From JBBQDZ01 sp038320185 (lineage in GTDB: Bacteria > Actinomycetota > Thermoleophilia > Gaiellales > Gaiellaceae), in the NCBI GenBank assembly GCA_038320185.1, contig JBBQDZ010000011.1, positions 1 to 24,259 on the forward strand: a stretch of DNA of 24,259 nt. The letters are read 5' to 3'. A program made the translations under genes and the position numbers. Each line of letters starts with the position of its first letter. Position 1 is the first letter of the stretch. The notes under the pieces were generated by a model. The model had not been told where the DNA came from. It ran no database searches and saw only the letters and a program-made list of their open reading frames with translations. Of this stretch, positions 7,244-14,845 are shown one piece after another.

Positions 7244-8919
7244 GCAGCGCGCTTGATGGCGTCGGCCGCTGCATGCAGTCGCGCGAGGCTGTCGGCCTCG
7301 GGCGCGGCAGCGTCGAGCAGGGTGTCGAAGCGGGCGGCATCCTCGCGCAGCAGGCGCGCAACACGTGCCAGTAGGTCCTCTCGCGCGCGGGAGGCCAGCG
7401 TCCGCACGGCCTGATCGCCGAAGATCGCCTCGAGAACCTTCTGCCCCAGCGCGGACGTGCCACCGGCGACCACGACCTCGGTCCCGGTCAGGCCGCCCGT
7501 GTGCACGAAGACCGCCATCATGACCGTGAGGCCGGCACCGTTCACTCCGAGCGAGGCGAGTCGCGCCGTCGTCCGTTTCGAGGCTCCTTCGCTCCGAACG
7601 AGCTCCAACACGAAGCCTTGCCAGGCGCGTACCTCTTCCGTCATGGCCTTGTCGAGCTCAACTGACGCGCGGTCGAGTGGAGCCGCGCGGGCAAGTAGGG
7701 CTTTACCGGGTACGCGTTCGCGCCACGCGCGTGCCGCGCGCTCCGCCGCCCGCTCTGCGGCCGCACGGATGACAGCTTCGATCCGGTTCTCGACCGCTGC
7801 CCGAAGCTCCTCGTCCGCCGCCGGCTTGCCGGTGACAAGGCTGCGCAGCCGGTCCCGCACCCAGCCGACGCGCGTCTCGAGCGCACGCATGATGTCGCCG
7901 GTGCCGACCATCTCGTGCCAGCGCGCGAGCACCTCGCCGCGGAGGAGCGAGCCACTGCGCAACGCCGTCTCCACCTCCCGCTGGGCGGCCATGTAGGGAG
8001 CGTCGATCTCCACCCTCAGGTCGGCCGCGGCAGCGAGCTGCTCGGCTGCCGCCCGTTCGACTGCGAGCACGCGCGCGGGAAGGCTTGCGAGCGCGCCGCT
8101 CAGGGTGCGTCGGACGAGAGCGGCGCGGGCATGCGCATCGGCGGCCAGGGCGTCGAGCCAGCGCTGCACCGGCTCGAGCGCGCGCGCCGGGAGCAGACCG
8201 CCCTCGAGGCGGGTCTCCGCAACCACGAGGAGATCCGCCTCGGCGAGCCCCTGCTCGCGGAGCATCTCGAACAGGTGCGCCGTCACCTCCCGCCCCGCGT
8301 CTTCCGGCACACGGTTGAGCACGATCGAGAGTGCGGTTCCTCGGTCCCGCGCGGCCCGAAGGAACTCCCACGGCACGGCGTCCGCATAGCGCGCCGCAGT
8401 CGTGACAAAAAGCCAGGCGTCGGCCGCGGCGAGCAGCTGGTTCGCCAGCGCGCGATTCTCGACCAGCACCGAGTCGATGTCGGGCGAGTCGAGCAGCGCG
8501 AGCCCCGACGGCAGGGACGGCGTCGGGACGAGCTGCAGCGTGCCCCGAGTCGGTGTGCCTCCGGTCGCCCGCGCTAGCCCGGGCAGGATCCGGTCGCCCT
8601 CGAACCAGCGAACGTCGTCTGGGTGGCAAGCCAGGACGGGAGCGCGCGTCGTCGGCCGAAGAACACCCGCAGGGCTGATAACCGAACCGACGAGGCTGTT
8701 GACAAGCGTCGACTTGCCCGCACCGGTCGAACCGCCGACGACCATCAGGACCGGCGCGTCCATCTGGCGCAGACGCGGGAGCAGATAATCGTCCACCTGC
8801 GCCGCCAGATCGTCCCGCACGCGCCGGGCCTCGGGCGCGCCTGGCAAGTCGAGATCGAGCCGAACCGCGGCGAGGTCGTCGCGCAGGCGGCGGAGAGCGT
8901 CTGCGAGGTCGGCGCTCAT
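7240..8919 (-). CDS. Dynamin-like GTPase, first gene of a coupled pair, 559 aa
   Basis: G1 is GGSTGAGKST (62-71), G2 RPTTRAP (88-94) and G3 DSPD (144-147). G4 appears as NRVP (182-185), lacking the usual acidic residue of NKxD, so guanine specificity may be relaxed. After a long helical stalk-like region there is one hydrophobic stretch (about 462-500, GVNGAGLTVMMAVFV onward) that may insert in or lie on the membrane. Similar proteins in actinobacteria are often labelled dynamin family or, misleadingly, ABC transporter. The ATG at 8919 is the natural start. It is followed by the second GTPase with a GTGA overlap. The tandem arrangement recalls other paired bacterial dynamins, where the two proteins act together on the membrane. 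Confidence 0.87.
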   Translation of the reverse strand: MSADLADALRRLRDDLAAVRLDLDLPGAPEARRVRDDLAAQVDDYLLPRLRQMDAPVLMVVGGSTGAGKSTLVNSLVGSVISPAGVLRPTTRAPVLACHPDDVRWFEGDRILPGLARATGGTPTRGTLQLVPTPSLPSGLALLDSPDIDSVLVENRALANQLLAAADAWLFVTTAARYADAVPWEFLRAARDRGTALSIVLNRVPEDAGREVTAHLFEMLREQGLAEADLLVVAETRLEGGLLPARALEPVQRWLDALAADAHARAALVRRTLSGALASLPARVLAVERAAAEQLAAAADLRVEIDAPYMAAQREVETALRSGSLLRGEVLARWHEMVGTGDIMRALETRVGWVRDRLRSLVTGKPAADEELRAAVENRIEAVIRAAAERAAERAARAWRERVPGKALLARAAPLDRASVELDKAMTEEVRAWQGFVLELVRSEGASKRTTARLASLGVNGAGLTVMMAVFVHTGGLTGTEVVVAGGTSALGQKVLEAIFGDQAVRTLASRAREDLLARVARLLREDAARFDTLLDAAAPEADSLARLHAAADAIKRAA

Positions 8920-9292
8920 CGACTGGCTCTACCCGCGAACCAGCCTGCGTACGCTTGCCGAAAGCGAATGCACACGTTGCACTGCGTCCTTCGGCGGCCG
9001 CCTGCACCAGCCTGACGGCCTTGACGCGTTCGAGGAGCTGCGAACCGGTGAGGGAGCACTACCTGCCCTTCGACCGCAGCGAGCACCGCGTCGCGCGCGC
9101 TCGAGAAGGCAACGAAGAAGGGGTCGCCCTGCGTGTGATCTCATGGCCGCCGCGGGCGGCGAACGCCGTTCGCAGGAGGCGCTGCTCCGGCGAGCGCGCA
9201 AGAGGGGGTCGCAAGACCCGGCCCCTCCCCGCCGAGCGGAGCCCGTCCGCGAGACTCGGCGAGGAGTGAGAGCCCTGCAAAGGGGCTATTTT
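8920..9292. other. 373-nt non-coding region with dense secondary structure
   Basis: No convincing gene: the short open frames are rich in Arg, Ser and Ala and match no family. Perfect or near-perfect short inverted repeats follow one another: GGCGGCCGCC (8993-9002); GCCGCC/GGCGGC (9146-9160); GCGAAC/GTTCGC (9159-9173), which shares bases with the previous one, so the two are mutually exclusive; GCTC/GAGC (9184-9195); GGGTC-GCAA-GACCC with a GNRA-type loop (9206-9219); and a 12-bp stem at 9225-9266. The left 60 nt must hold the promoter of the GTPase pair (GTAGAG near 8930-8935 on the minus strand is a weak -10 candidate). The rest could be a structured RNA, a dispersed palindromic repeat, or the end of the block D transcript. 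Confidence 0.6.
9225..9266. other. 12-bp stem with internal small hairpin
   Basis: CTCCCCGCCGAG (9225-9236) faces CTCGGCGAGGAG (9255-9266). The single unpaired position is C-A in a plus-strand RNA but a G-U wobble in a minus-strand RNA, slightly favouring minus-strand structure. CGGA (9237-9240) and TCCG (9246-9249) can form a second small stem inside the loop. It lies 27 nt past the stop of the block D glycosyltransferase and could be its terminator hairpin. Confidence 0.45.
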
Positions 9293-9293
9293 T
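9271..9293 (+). terminator. Terminator-like hairpin plus T-run (plus strand)
   Basis: AGCCC (9271-9275) pairs with GGGCT (9283-9287), then ATTTTT follows at 9288-9293. This is the only hairpin plus T-run found in the window. It points to the right on the plus strand, where no protein gene ends. It may terminate an unannotated plus-strand RNA or protect the end of block D from read-through. The stem is short (5 bp), so chance is possible. Confidence 0.35.
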
Positions 9294-10240
9294 CACCGAA
9301 GATCTTTGTTTGACTCCATGTCGAACCACATCGCGAAGAGAGTGAACTGCGAGCCGAAGATGAGCAGTAGCGCGACGAGGACGATCGTCGCCGCCGTGAT
9401 CTGGTTGCCGAGGGCGCGCAGGACGATCTCGGCGATGCCGAGTGCGAGGCCGAGCACCGACATGAGGAAGCCGAGCCCGTAGAAGAAAACGAGTGGATGG
9501 AAGTCGCGGATCACGTACTTCTCGCGCATGCGCCAGAAGAAGCCCTTGACGAGGAGCCACGAGATCGACGGCACCACCCTTCGCAGCCGGATTCCGCTGC
9601 GCTCGCCCACGCCGTAGATCGGCCGCGACGGGAAGTCGCGCACCCTCGCGTTCGTCACGTTCAGATGGACGAGCATGTCGTTCGGGAAGCCGTAGCGCGT
9701 GTAGATCCGGTCGAGGTCGAGGAGCCGGAGCGTGCCGAGGCCGATCGCGGTGTAGCCCGCCTGCGAATCGGCGACGTGCCAGTAGCCGGAGGCGATCTTC
9801 GTCAGCAGCGAGAGGACGGCGTTGCCGAGATACCGCGTGCGGGGGATCAGATCCCAAGCCTGGCCGGAGAAGAGCCGATTCGCCTTGGCGTAGTCGACCT
9901 TGCCGCGCGCGACCGGTGTCGCGAGCACGGCCAGTTCGGAGGGATCCATCTGGTTGTCCGCGGCCATGACGCAGGTCACGTCCACGTCCTCCTCGAGCGC
10001 CCGGCGGTACCCGGTGACGATCGCCGCACCGACCCCCTGATTGCGCTCGTGGCGGAGCAGCACGACCCTCGGGTCGCCTGTCGCGGCGTCCTGCGCCCGC
10101 TGCACGGTCGCGTCGCTGGAGGCGTCGTCGACCACGTAGATGCGATCGACGAAGGCGGGAATGCCGGCGAGCGTCTCGGTGAGGAGGACCTCCTCGTCGT
10201 ACGAGGGGACGACGACCGCGACTCGCTTGCCTTCGAGCAC
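9293..10240 (-). CDS. Family 2 glycosyltransferase with two C-terminal membrane helices, 315 aa
   Basis: The GT-A fold starts at KRVAVVVPSYDEE (5-17). It has the nucleotide-binding DDASSDAT (38-45) and a metal-site segment AADNQMDP (93-100, like the GDGQMDP of related enzymes). Two hydrophobic helices close the protein (about residues 235-260 and 270-300), ahead of FDMESNKDLR. This is a dolichol-phosphate-mannose-synthase-like or polyprenyl-phosphate-type glycosyltransferase working at the inner membrane face; the sugar is unknown. I chose the GTG at 10240, 14 nt after the Wzz-like stop. No Shine-Dalgarno is seen, so coupling to the upstream gene is likely. The frame is open further upstream, but that part is a shadow of the Wzz-like gene. 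It is the last gene of block D. Confidence 0.88.
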   Translation of the reverse strand: MLEGKRVAVVVPSYDEEVLLTETLAGIPAFVDRIYVVDDASSDATVQRAQDAATGDPRVVLLRHERNQGVGAAIVTGYRRALEEDVDVTCVMAADNQMDPSELAVLATPVARGKVDYAKANRLFSGQAWDLIPRTRYLGNAVLSLLTKIASGYWHVADSQAGYTAIGLGTLRLLDLDRIYTRYGFPNDMLVHLNVTNARVRDFPSRPIYGVGERSGIRLRRVVPSISWLLVKGFFWRMREKYVIRDFHPLVFFYGLGFLMSVLGLALGIAEIVLRALGNQITAATIVLVALLLIFGSQFTLFAMWFDMESNKDLR

Positions 10241-10254
10241 GTTGCCCGGGGAGG

Positions 10255-11175
10255 TTACTGCTCGGGTCGGCTCGGAAGCCTCGCGGCGATCGGCTCCCAG
10301 AGCAGCGCCGCCAGCGCTGCGAGGAAGAGCCCGATGACCCCGCCGACGAGCGCGGAGGAGCGCCGGCCCGGCGGCGTCCCCCGGTGCGCTCTCGCCGGCT
10401 CGACGACGCGCGCCCGCTCGATCTGCCGGCCGAGGGTCTGGAGGTCGCGGAGCGTCAGCTGCGACTGCTCGAGGTTCGCCCGGCGCTGCTCGTTGAACTG
10501 GATCACGTTGTTCAGGTTGGCGAGGACGATCAGCTTCTCGGCAGGGGAGATCGAGTGGTTGGCGAGCAGCTGCTTCTGCTGCTGCTCGGCAAAGGCAAGC
10601 CTGGCGAGGACCTTCACGCGCTCGCGAACGCTCCTTGCGAAGCGGGCGTCGTAGGTCCTGAGCTTTTGGTCGACGTAGGTCGAGGAGCGCGTGACGACGA
10701 CCGCGGCAAGCCGGTTCGCCGCGCTCACCTCCTTGCGCGCCGGGAGCCCCGTCACGTTGATCTCGAACAGCGGCGTGCCGAGGTTGCCCGCCTTCGTCTT
10801 GACCCCGGGCGCGAGCCGTGCGGACACCCCCGCGGTGAGCTTCCCGGGCTTGACCCCGATCTGCCCTGCGACCTCGCGGAGCGTCGAGCGCGAAGTGACG
10901 ACCTCGTTCGCGAGGGCGACCGCCGTCGTCAGGTTCTGGATCGGGCTTGTGCCTCCGGGTGGGAACGGCTGGCCGAGATACACGATCGCGGCCGCGTCGT
11001 ACTTCGTGCTCTTGCCCACCGAGAGGAGGATGCCGACGAGGATTCCCGCCGCCAGCCCGGCCGCGAGGAGCCACCAGCGCGCGCCGATCGCTCGGGCGTA
11101 GCGCCCGAAGTCGAACTCCTGCTCCCCCTCGAACTCGGGTTCGAGCCGTCGCCTCCGCTCGCTGTCCACGCTCAC
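10255..11175 (-). CDS. Wzz-like polysaccharide chain-length determinant, 306 aa
   Basis: A short cytoplasmic N-terminus leads to a membrane helix (about 33-53) and the Wzz-type periplasmic-side start (KSTKYDAAAIVYLGQP). A coiled-coil-rich middle follows (Q/L/E-rich, about 190-245), then a second membrane helix (about 275-297) with a short tail. This two-helix hairpin layout is that of Wzz/CapA-type co-polymerases, which set glycan length together with Wzy. There is no attached tyrosine-kinase domain and no kinase gene next to it. The GTG at 11175 overlaps the epimerase stop as GTGA, so translation is coupled. A Wzy-like gene lies in block B of the same locus. Confidence 0.87.
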   Translation of the reverse strand: MSVDSERRRRLEPEFEGEQEFDFGRYARAIGARWWLLAAGLAAGILVGILLSVGKSTKYDAAAIVYLGQPFPPGGTSPIQNLTTAVALANEVVTSRSTLREVAGQIGVKPGKLTAGVSARLAPGVKTKAGNLGTPLFEINVTGLPARKEVSAANRLAAVVVTRSSTYVDQKLRTYDARFARSVRERVKVLARLAFAEQQQKQLLANHSISPAEKLIVLANLNNVIQFNEQRRANLEQSQLTLRDLQTLGRQIERARVVEPARAHRGTPPGRRSSALVGGVIGLFLAALAALLWEPIAARLPSRPEQ

Positions 11176-12089
11176 CGGGCGCGCACTCTAGCCAGCGCCC
11201 AGCGCCACTGAGCCGTCAACCCCTCCTCGAGTTCGACGCGAGGCTCCCACCCGAGTTCTGCACGGATGCGCGTGATGTCGGCTGCCGTCCGGCGCACGTC
11301 GCCCGCCGCCTCCCGCCCGCCGCGAACATCCAGCCGCCGTCCTGAGATGCGCTCGGCGAGATCGATCGCCTCGAGCATCGTGACCTCGCCGCCGCCGCCC
11401 ACGTTGTAGGTCGTCCCCGGCGGCGCGCCCTCCATCGCCCGCATCGTCGCCGCGACGGCGTCGGTGACGTAGGTGAAGCCGCGCGAGCGCGAGCCGTCAC
11501 CGTAGAGCTCGAACGGCCGGCCTTCGGCGAGCGCCGTCACCATGCGCGCGAAGGCCATGTCGGGCCTCTGCCGCGGCCCGTAGACCGTGAAGTAGCGGAG
11601 CGCGACGACGTCCAGGCCGAAGCTCGCGGCGTACGCGCAGGCGAGGTGCTCGCAGGCGAGCTTCGTGATTCCGTAAGGCGAGATCGGCTGCGGCACGAGC
11701 TCCTCCGGCGTGGGGTAGCGCTCGGCGTTCCCGTAGACCGAGGATGAGGACGCGAAGACGACGCGGGTTCCCACCTTCACGGCCGTCTCGAAGAGCCTCT
11801 GGGTCGCGAGGATGTTGCGCCGGACGTAGTGCTCGAAAGCGTCCCCGAAGCTGCGGACGCCCGGCTGCCCGGCGAGGTGGTAGACGCCGTCGATGCCCTC
11901 GAGGTCGGGCTCGTCCTGGGCGAGGTCGAGACGGAGGACGTCTCGACCCGCGGCGTTCTCCTCCTTCAGGTCGGGGTCGTAGTAGTCGGTGAAGGAGTCG
12001 AGGCCGACGACCTCGTGGCCCGCCGCTGCGAGAGCCTCCGAGAGGTGCGAGCCGATGAACCCAGCCGCGCCGGTGACGAGGTAGCGCAC
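11172..12089 (-). CDS. NAD-dependent nucleotide-sugar epimerase/dehydratase (extended SDR), 305 aa
   Basis: The Rossmann glycine motif GAAGFIG is at 7-13 and the catalytic set is SSSVYG (115-120) and YGITK (Tyr139, Lys143). The early segment GLDSFTDYYDPDLKEEN resembles UDP-glucuronate 4-epimerases and related UDP-sugar epimerases. HLAGQPGVR and RYFTVYGPRQRPDMAF are typical of the same group. The likely reaction is C4 epimerisation of a UDP-sugar (glucuronate or glucose type); a decarboxylase or 4,6-dehydratase is less likely. The GTG at 12089 is the only start that keeps the canonical MRYLVTGAAG start. It lies 7 nt after the upstream glycosyltransferase stop. It would supply an activated sugar to the glycosyltransferases of this locus. 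Confidence 0.9.
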   Translation of the reverse strand: MRYLVTGAAGFIGSHLSEALAAAGHEVVGLDSFTDYYDPDLKEENAAGRDVLRLDLAQDEPDLEGIDGVYHLAGQPGVRSFGDAFEHYVRRNILATQRLFETAVKVGTRVVFASSSSVYGNAERYPTPEELVPQPISPYGITKLACEHLACAYAASFGLDVVALRYFTVYGPRQRPDMAFARMVTALAEGRPFELYGDGSRSRGFTYVTDAVAATMRAMEGAPPGTTYNVGGGGEVTMLEAIDLAERISGRRLDVRGGREAAGDVRRTAADITRIRAELGWEPRVELEEGLTAQWRWALARVRAR

Positions 12090-12096
12090 CGGAACA

Positions 12097-13203
12097 TCAT
12101 CGCGGACGCCCGGCGCGTACCTCGCGGTAGAGCCGCTCGTGCGCCTCGGCGGCGGCCTCCCACCCGAGCCCACGCCGTGCCGAGAGTGCGCCTCTGTAAG
12201 CGGTTTCGGGGTCACGAAGGAGTTCCCGCACGGCCTCCGCGAGTGCGCGCGGATCGTCCGGTGGCACGACCGCTCCGGCGCCGTACCGGCCGACCATCTC
12301 GCCGAGGCCGCCCACATCGGAGACGATCGCCGGGCGCCCGTGGCCGAGCGCAAGAGCAAGCACGCCGGAAGAGTCTGCACGGCGGTACGGGAGGACGACA
12401 GCCGCGGAGGAAGCGAGGAGCTTCGGCACTTCGACATCCGGGACGAAGCCGAGCCGCCACTCGACGCGCTCTGCGACGCCGAGGTCGCGAGCGAGGGCCT
12501 GAAGCGGCTCCACCGGATCGAGGGGATCCCCGGCGACGACGAGCCGCGCCGCTGGCACGAGGGCGAGCGCACGGAGGAGCCCGTCCAGGCCCTTGTAGTC
12601 CCGGATGAGCCCGAAGAAGAGCAGCGTCGTCCCCTCGGGCGGCGAGGGCTCGGGCCCCGGCGACTCGAAGACGGGGTGCGTGATGACCGAGATTCGCGCG
12701 CGCTCGACCCCAGCCCGCGCGAGCTCGTCGGCTCCGTTCTCCGAATGGACGACGACGCGGTCGACGGCGCGACAGACGGCGAGCCAGAGAGTGCGGCGGT
12801 CGGGCCGGCGCCCGAGGAGATCGTGCGCAGTAAAGATCGTCGGCCGCGTGCCGGCCAGCTCCCGCAGCCAGCCGAGGTCGCGCTGCGGGAGGGCGAGCCA
12901 CTGAACATGGACCACGTCGGGGTCGAGCGCCGTCAGGCGGCGGCGGAGCCGCGAGACGCTCGCGTGGTACTCCGAGCCCTTGACGAGACGGTGCGCGCGC
13001 GAGCGCGGGGCAATTGCTCGCAGCCGCCCGCTCAGCGGAAAGAAGACCTCCTCGCGACGGTAGCCCTCGGGCTCGGGCGCCTCCCCGTACGGGAAGCGCG
13101 AGGTCAGCAGCGTCACCTCATGGCCGCGCCGCGCCAGTGCTCTTGCGAGGCTATGGTCGTAGGGTGGCGTGTAGCTCGGCAGGTCGAGCAGCGCGGCGCG
13201 CAC
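12097..13203 (-). CDS. Family 4 (GT-B) glycosyltransferase, 368 aa
   Basis: The N-terminal Rossmann half starts ALLDLPSYTPPYDHSLARAL and has FTAHD near 125. The C-terminal donor half has LFFGLIRDYKG (about 196-206) and the donor-site loop PYRRADSSGVLALALGHGRP (about 273-292). The EX7E signature is degenerate: the usual second Glu is replaced (ALGHG), as in a GT4 subgroup with SGVL. It should add a sugar from a nucleotide donor to a lipid-linked acceptor in the cytoplasm. GTG at 13203 follows a TTG at 13206 in the same frame; either could start it. It is the first gene of block D and is divergent from the phosphoglycosyl transferase gene, with about 14 nt between starts. Confidence 0.88.
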   Translation of the reverse strand: MRAALLDLPSYTPPYDHSLARALARRGHEVTLLTSRFPYGEAPEPEGYRREEVFFPLSGRLRAIAPRSRAHRLVKGSEYHASVSRLRRRLTALDPDVVHVQWLALPQRDLGWLRELAGTRPTIFTAHDLLGRRPDRRTLWLAVCRAVDRVVVHSENGADELARAGVERARISVITHPVFESPGPEPSPPEGTTLLFFGLIRDYKGLDGLLRALALVPAARLVVAGDPLDPVEPLQALARDLGVAERVEWRLGFVPDVEVPKLLASSAAVVLPYRRADSSGVLALALGHGRPAIVSDVGGLGEMVGRYGAGAVVPPDDPRALAEAVRELLRDPETAYRGALSARRGLGWEAAAEAHERLYREVRAGRPR

Positions 13204-13217
13204 CAACGAAATCTGCC

Positions 13218-13853
13218 ATGACCCGAGCGCTCAAGTCCGTCGCCGACCGCTTTCTGGCTGCGCTCCTGCTCACGGGAACGGCCCCGGCCCTGCTCGGGAT
13301 CTCTGCCTGGATCGTCCTCGCCGATGGCCGGCCGGTGCTCCTGCGTCAGCGCCGCGCCGGGAGAGACGGCGTTCCGTTCGGGATGTTCAAGTTCCGAACG
13401 ATGGTGTGCGACGCGCTCGAGCAGGGCCGGCGGATGGGGCTCGAGGACCCGTTCGGCGTCGTCAAGGACGACCCTCGGATCACCCGGAGCGGCCGCTTTC
13501 TGCGCCGCACGGGGCTCGACGAGCTGCCACAGCTCCTGAACGTCCTGCGCGGGGAGATGAGTCTCGTCGGGCCCCGCCCCGACCTCGTCGAGCAGGCGGC
13601 GCACTACACCGATTCCGACCGGCGCCGGCTCGCCGTACTCCCCGGGATCACCGGCTGGGCGCAGGTGCAGGGACGCGAGGAGATCCCGTGGCCACAGCGC
13701 ATCGCGCTCGACATCTGGTACCTGGAGCACTGGTCGCTCGCGCTCGACCTCAAGATCCTCTGGCTCACCTTCGCGCAGTTCTCGCGCGAGGAGCCCGAGC
13801 CGATCGAGGACGCGATGAACATCGAGCGAGCCCGGCAGCCCGCGAAGCCGTGA
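13218..13853 (+). CDS. Initiating phosphoglycosyl transferase (bacterial sugar transferase), 211 aa
   Basis: A single N-terminal hydrophobic segment (11-34) is followed by the conserved set: RQRRAGRDG (43-51), FKFRTM (57-62), DPRITRSGRFLRRTGLDELP (85-104, with catalytic Asp101-Glu102) and LVGPRP (116-121). WYLEHWSLALDLKILWLT is near the end. This is the small PglC-like monotopic form, without the extra N-terminal helices of WbaP/WcaJ. It transfers a sugar-1-phosphate from a UDP-sugar to undecaprenyl phosphate and so starts the repeat unit. The ATG at 13218 is the sole good start; a Shine-Dalgarno is not visible. The stop overlaps the next start as GTGA. Confidence 0.95.
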   Translation: MTRALKSVADRFLAALLLTGTAPALLGISAWIVLADGRPVLLRQRRAGRDGVPFGMFKFRTMVCDALEQGRRMGLEDPFGVVKDDPRITRSGRFLRRTGLDELPQLLNVLRGEMSLVGPRPDLVEQAAHYTDSDRRRLAVLPGITGWAQVQGREEIPWPQRIALDIWYLEHWSLALDLKILWLTFAQFSREEPEPIEDAMNIERARQPAKP

Positions 13854-14845
13854 CGGCGACGGCGCACGCCCAGCTCGATGAGGTGGCGCCAGCGGCGTGG
13901 GACGGCCTGCTGGCGGGCGCCGCCGTGGCTGACGTCTACTTCCAGCGAGACTACGTCGAAGCGGCGGCCCCGCTCGAGCCCGGTCGCGCGCGCTACCTCC
14001 ACCTGGCTGAGGCCGGCGGAGCGGTCTTCTTCCCCTGCATCGTCCGCGAGCGCGACGGAGTCGTGGACGCGACGAGCCCGATGGGCTACGGGGGACCCCT
14101 CGCCGTCGGCTCCGCGCCCCCGCTCGAGGCCTTCCACGAGTGCTACGAGCGCTGGTGCGCCGACCAGCGGATCCTCGCGACCTTCGTCCGGTTCCACCCT
14201 CTCCTGCGAAACGACAGGTACTCGGGCTTCCACCGCGAGCCGGTGGCCGGCTCGGTCGCCTGGCGCCTCGAAGGCGATCTCCTCGGGGGGATGCATGCCC
14301 ATCACCGCCGCGCCGTACGCAAGGCGGAGCGCGCCGGCCTGGAGGTGGCGGCGGAGGTCTCGCCGCCCTCACTCGAGCGCTTCGCCTCGCTGTACCGGGA
14401 GACGATGACGCGCCAGGGGGCCTCGGGCTATTACTTCTTCCAGGAGACCTACTGGGAACGCCTCCTGCGCCTCGGCGAGCGGCTCCTCCTCCTGGAGGGT
14501 CGCCTCGAGGGAAGGCCCGCCGGCGCGATCCTCTGCCTCGCCGCACCGCCGTGGCTGCACTACCACCTCGGCGCGAGCTCCGAGACCGGCCGCGGAACGG
14601 GAGCCAACCACCTTCTCATGCTCGCCGCCGCCCGGTGGGCGCAGGAACGAGGCTACGAGCAGTTCCACCTCGGCGCGGGCGTCGGCGGCGGCGGCGGGCC
14701 GCTCCTCGACTGGAAGCGGCGCTTCTGCCCGGGGGAGCTGCAGGAGCAATGGATCGGCAAGGCGATACACGACCGCGAGCGCTACCGCGAGCTCACGGGC
14801 ACCCTCGCACACGAGGGCTTCTTCCCGGCTTACCGGCGGCCGTGA
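13850..14845 (+). CDS. FemAB/BioF2-like acyl- or aminoacyl-transferase (GNAT fold), 331 aa
   Basis: The protein has two GNAT-like halves. A basic segment, HAHHRRAVRKAERAGLEV (149-166), is typical of the BioF2-like/FemAB group (Acetyltransf_6 type). A second-half core follows (RLEGRPAGAILCL, then HYHLGASSETGRGTGANHLLMLAAARWA, and FHLGAGVGGGGG near the end). Relatives transfer amino acids from aminoacyl-tRNA to peptidoglycan precursors, or acyl groups to surface glycans. Several capsule and exopolysaccharide clusters carry such genes with unknown substrates. The GTG at 13850 overlaps the upstream stop (GTGA), and its own stop overlaps the ATP-grasp start (GTGA), so three genes are tightly coupled. 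It may modify the lipid-linked sugar or attach an amino acid; substrate unknown. Confidence 0.85.
   Translation: MTATAHAQLDEVAPAAWDGLLAGAAVADVYFQRDYVEAAAPLEPGRARYLHLAEAGGAVFFPCIVRERDGVVDATSPMGYGGPLAVGSAPPLEAFHECYERWCADQRILATFVRFHPLLRNDRYSGFHREPVAGSVAWRLEGDLLGGMHAHHRRAVRKAERAGLEVAAEVSPPSLERFASLYRETMTRQGASGYYFFQETYWERLLRLGERLLLLEGRLEGRPAGAILCLAAPPWLHYHLGASSETGRGTGANHLLMLAAARWAQERGYEQFHLGAGVGGGGGPLLDWKRRFCPGELQEQWIGKAIHDRERYRELTGTLAHEGFFPAYRRP

Noticed and set aside
9059..9280. 73-codon minus-strand open frame in the structured intergenic region
   Set aside because: Arg/Ser/Pro-rich with no family match and overlying many hairpins; more likely non-coding.
8920..9292. Identification as 6S RNA, SRP RNA, tmRNA or RNase P RNA
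   Set aside because: The signature sequences and overall folds I would look for in these RNAs are not visible. Only generic hairpins remain.
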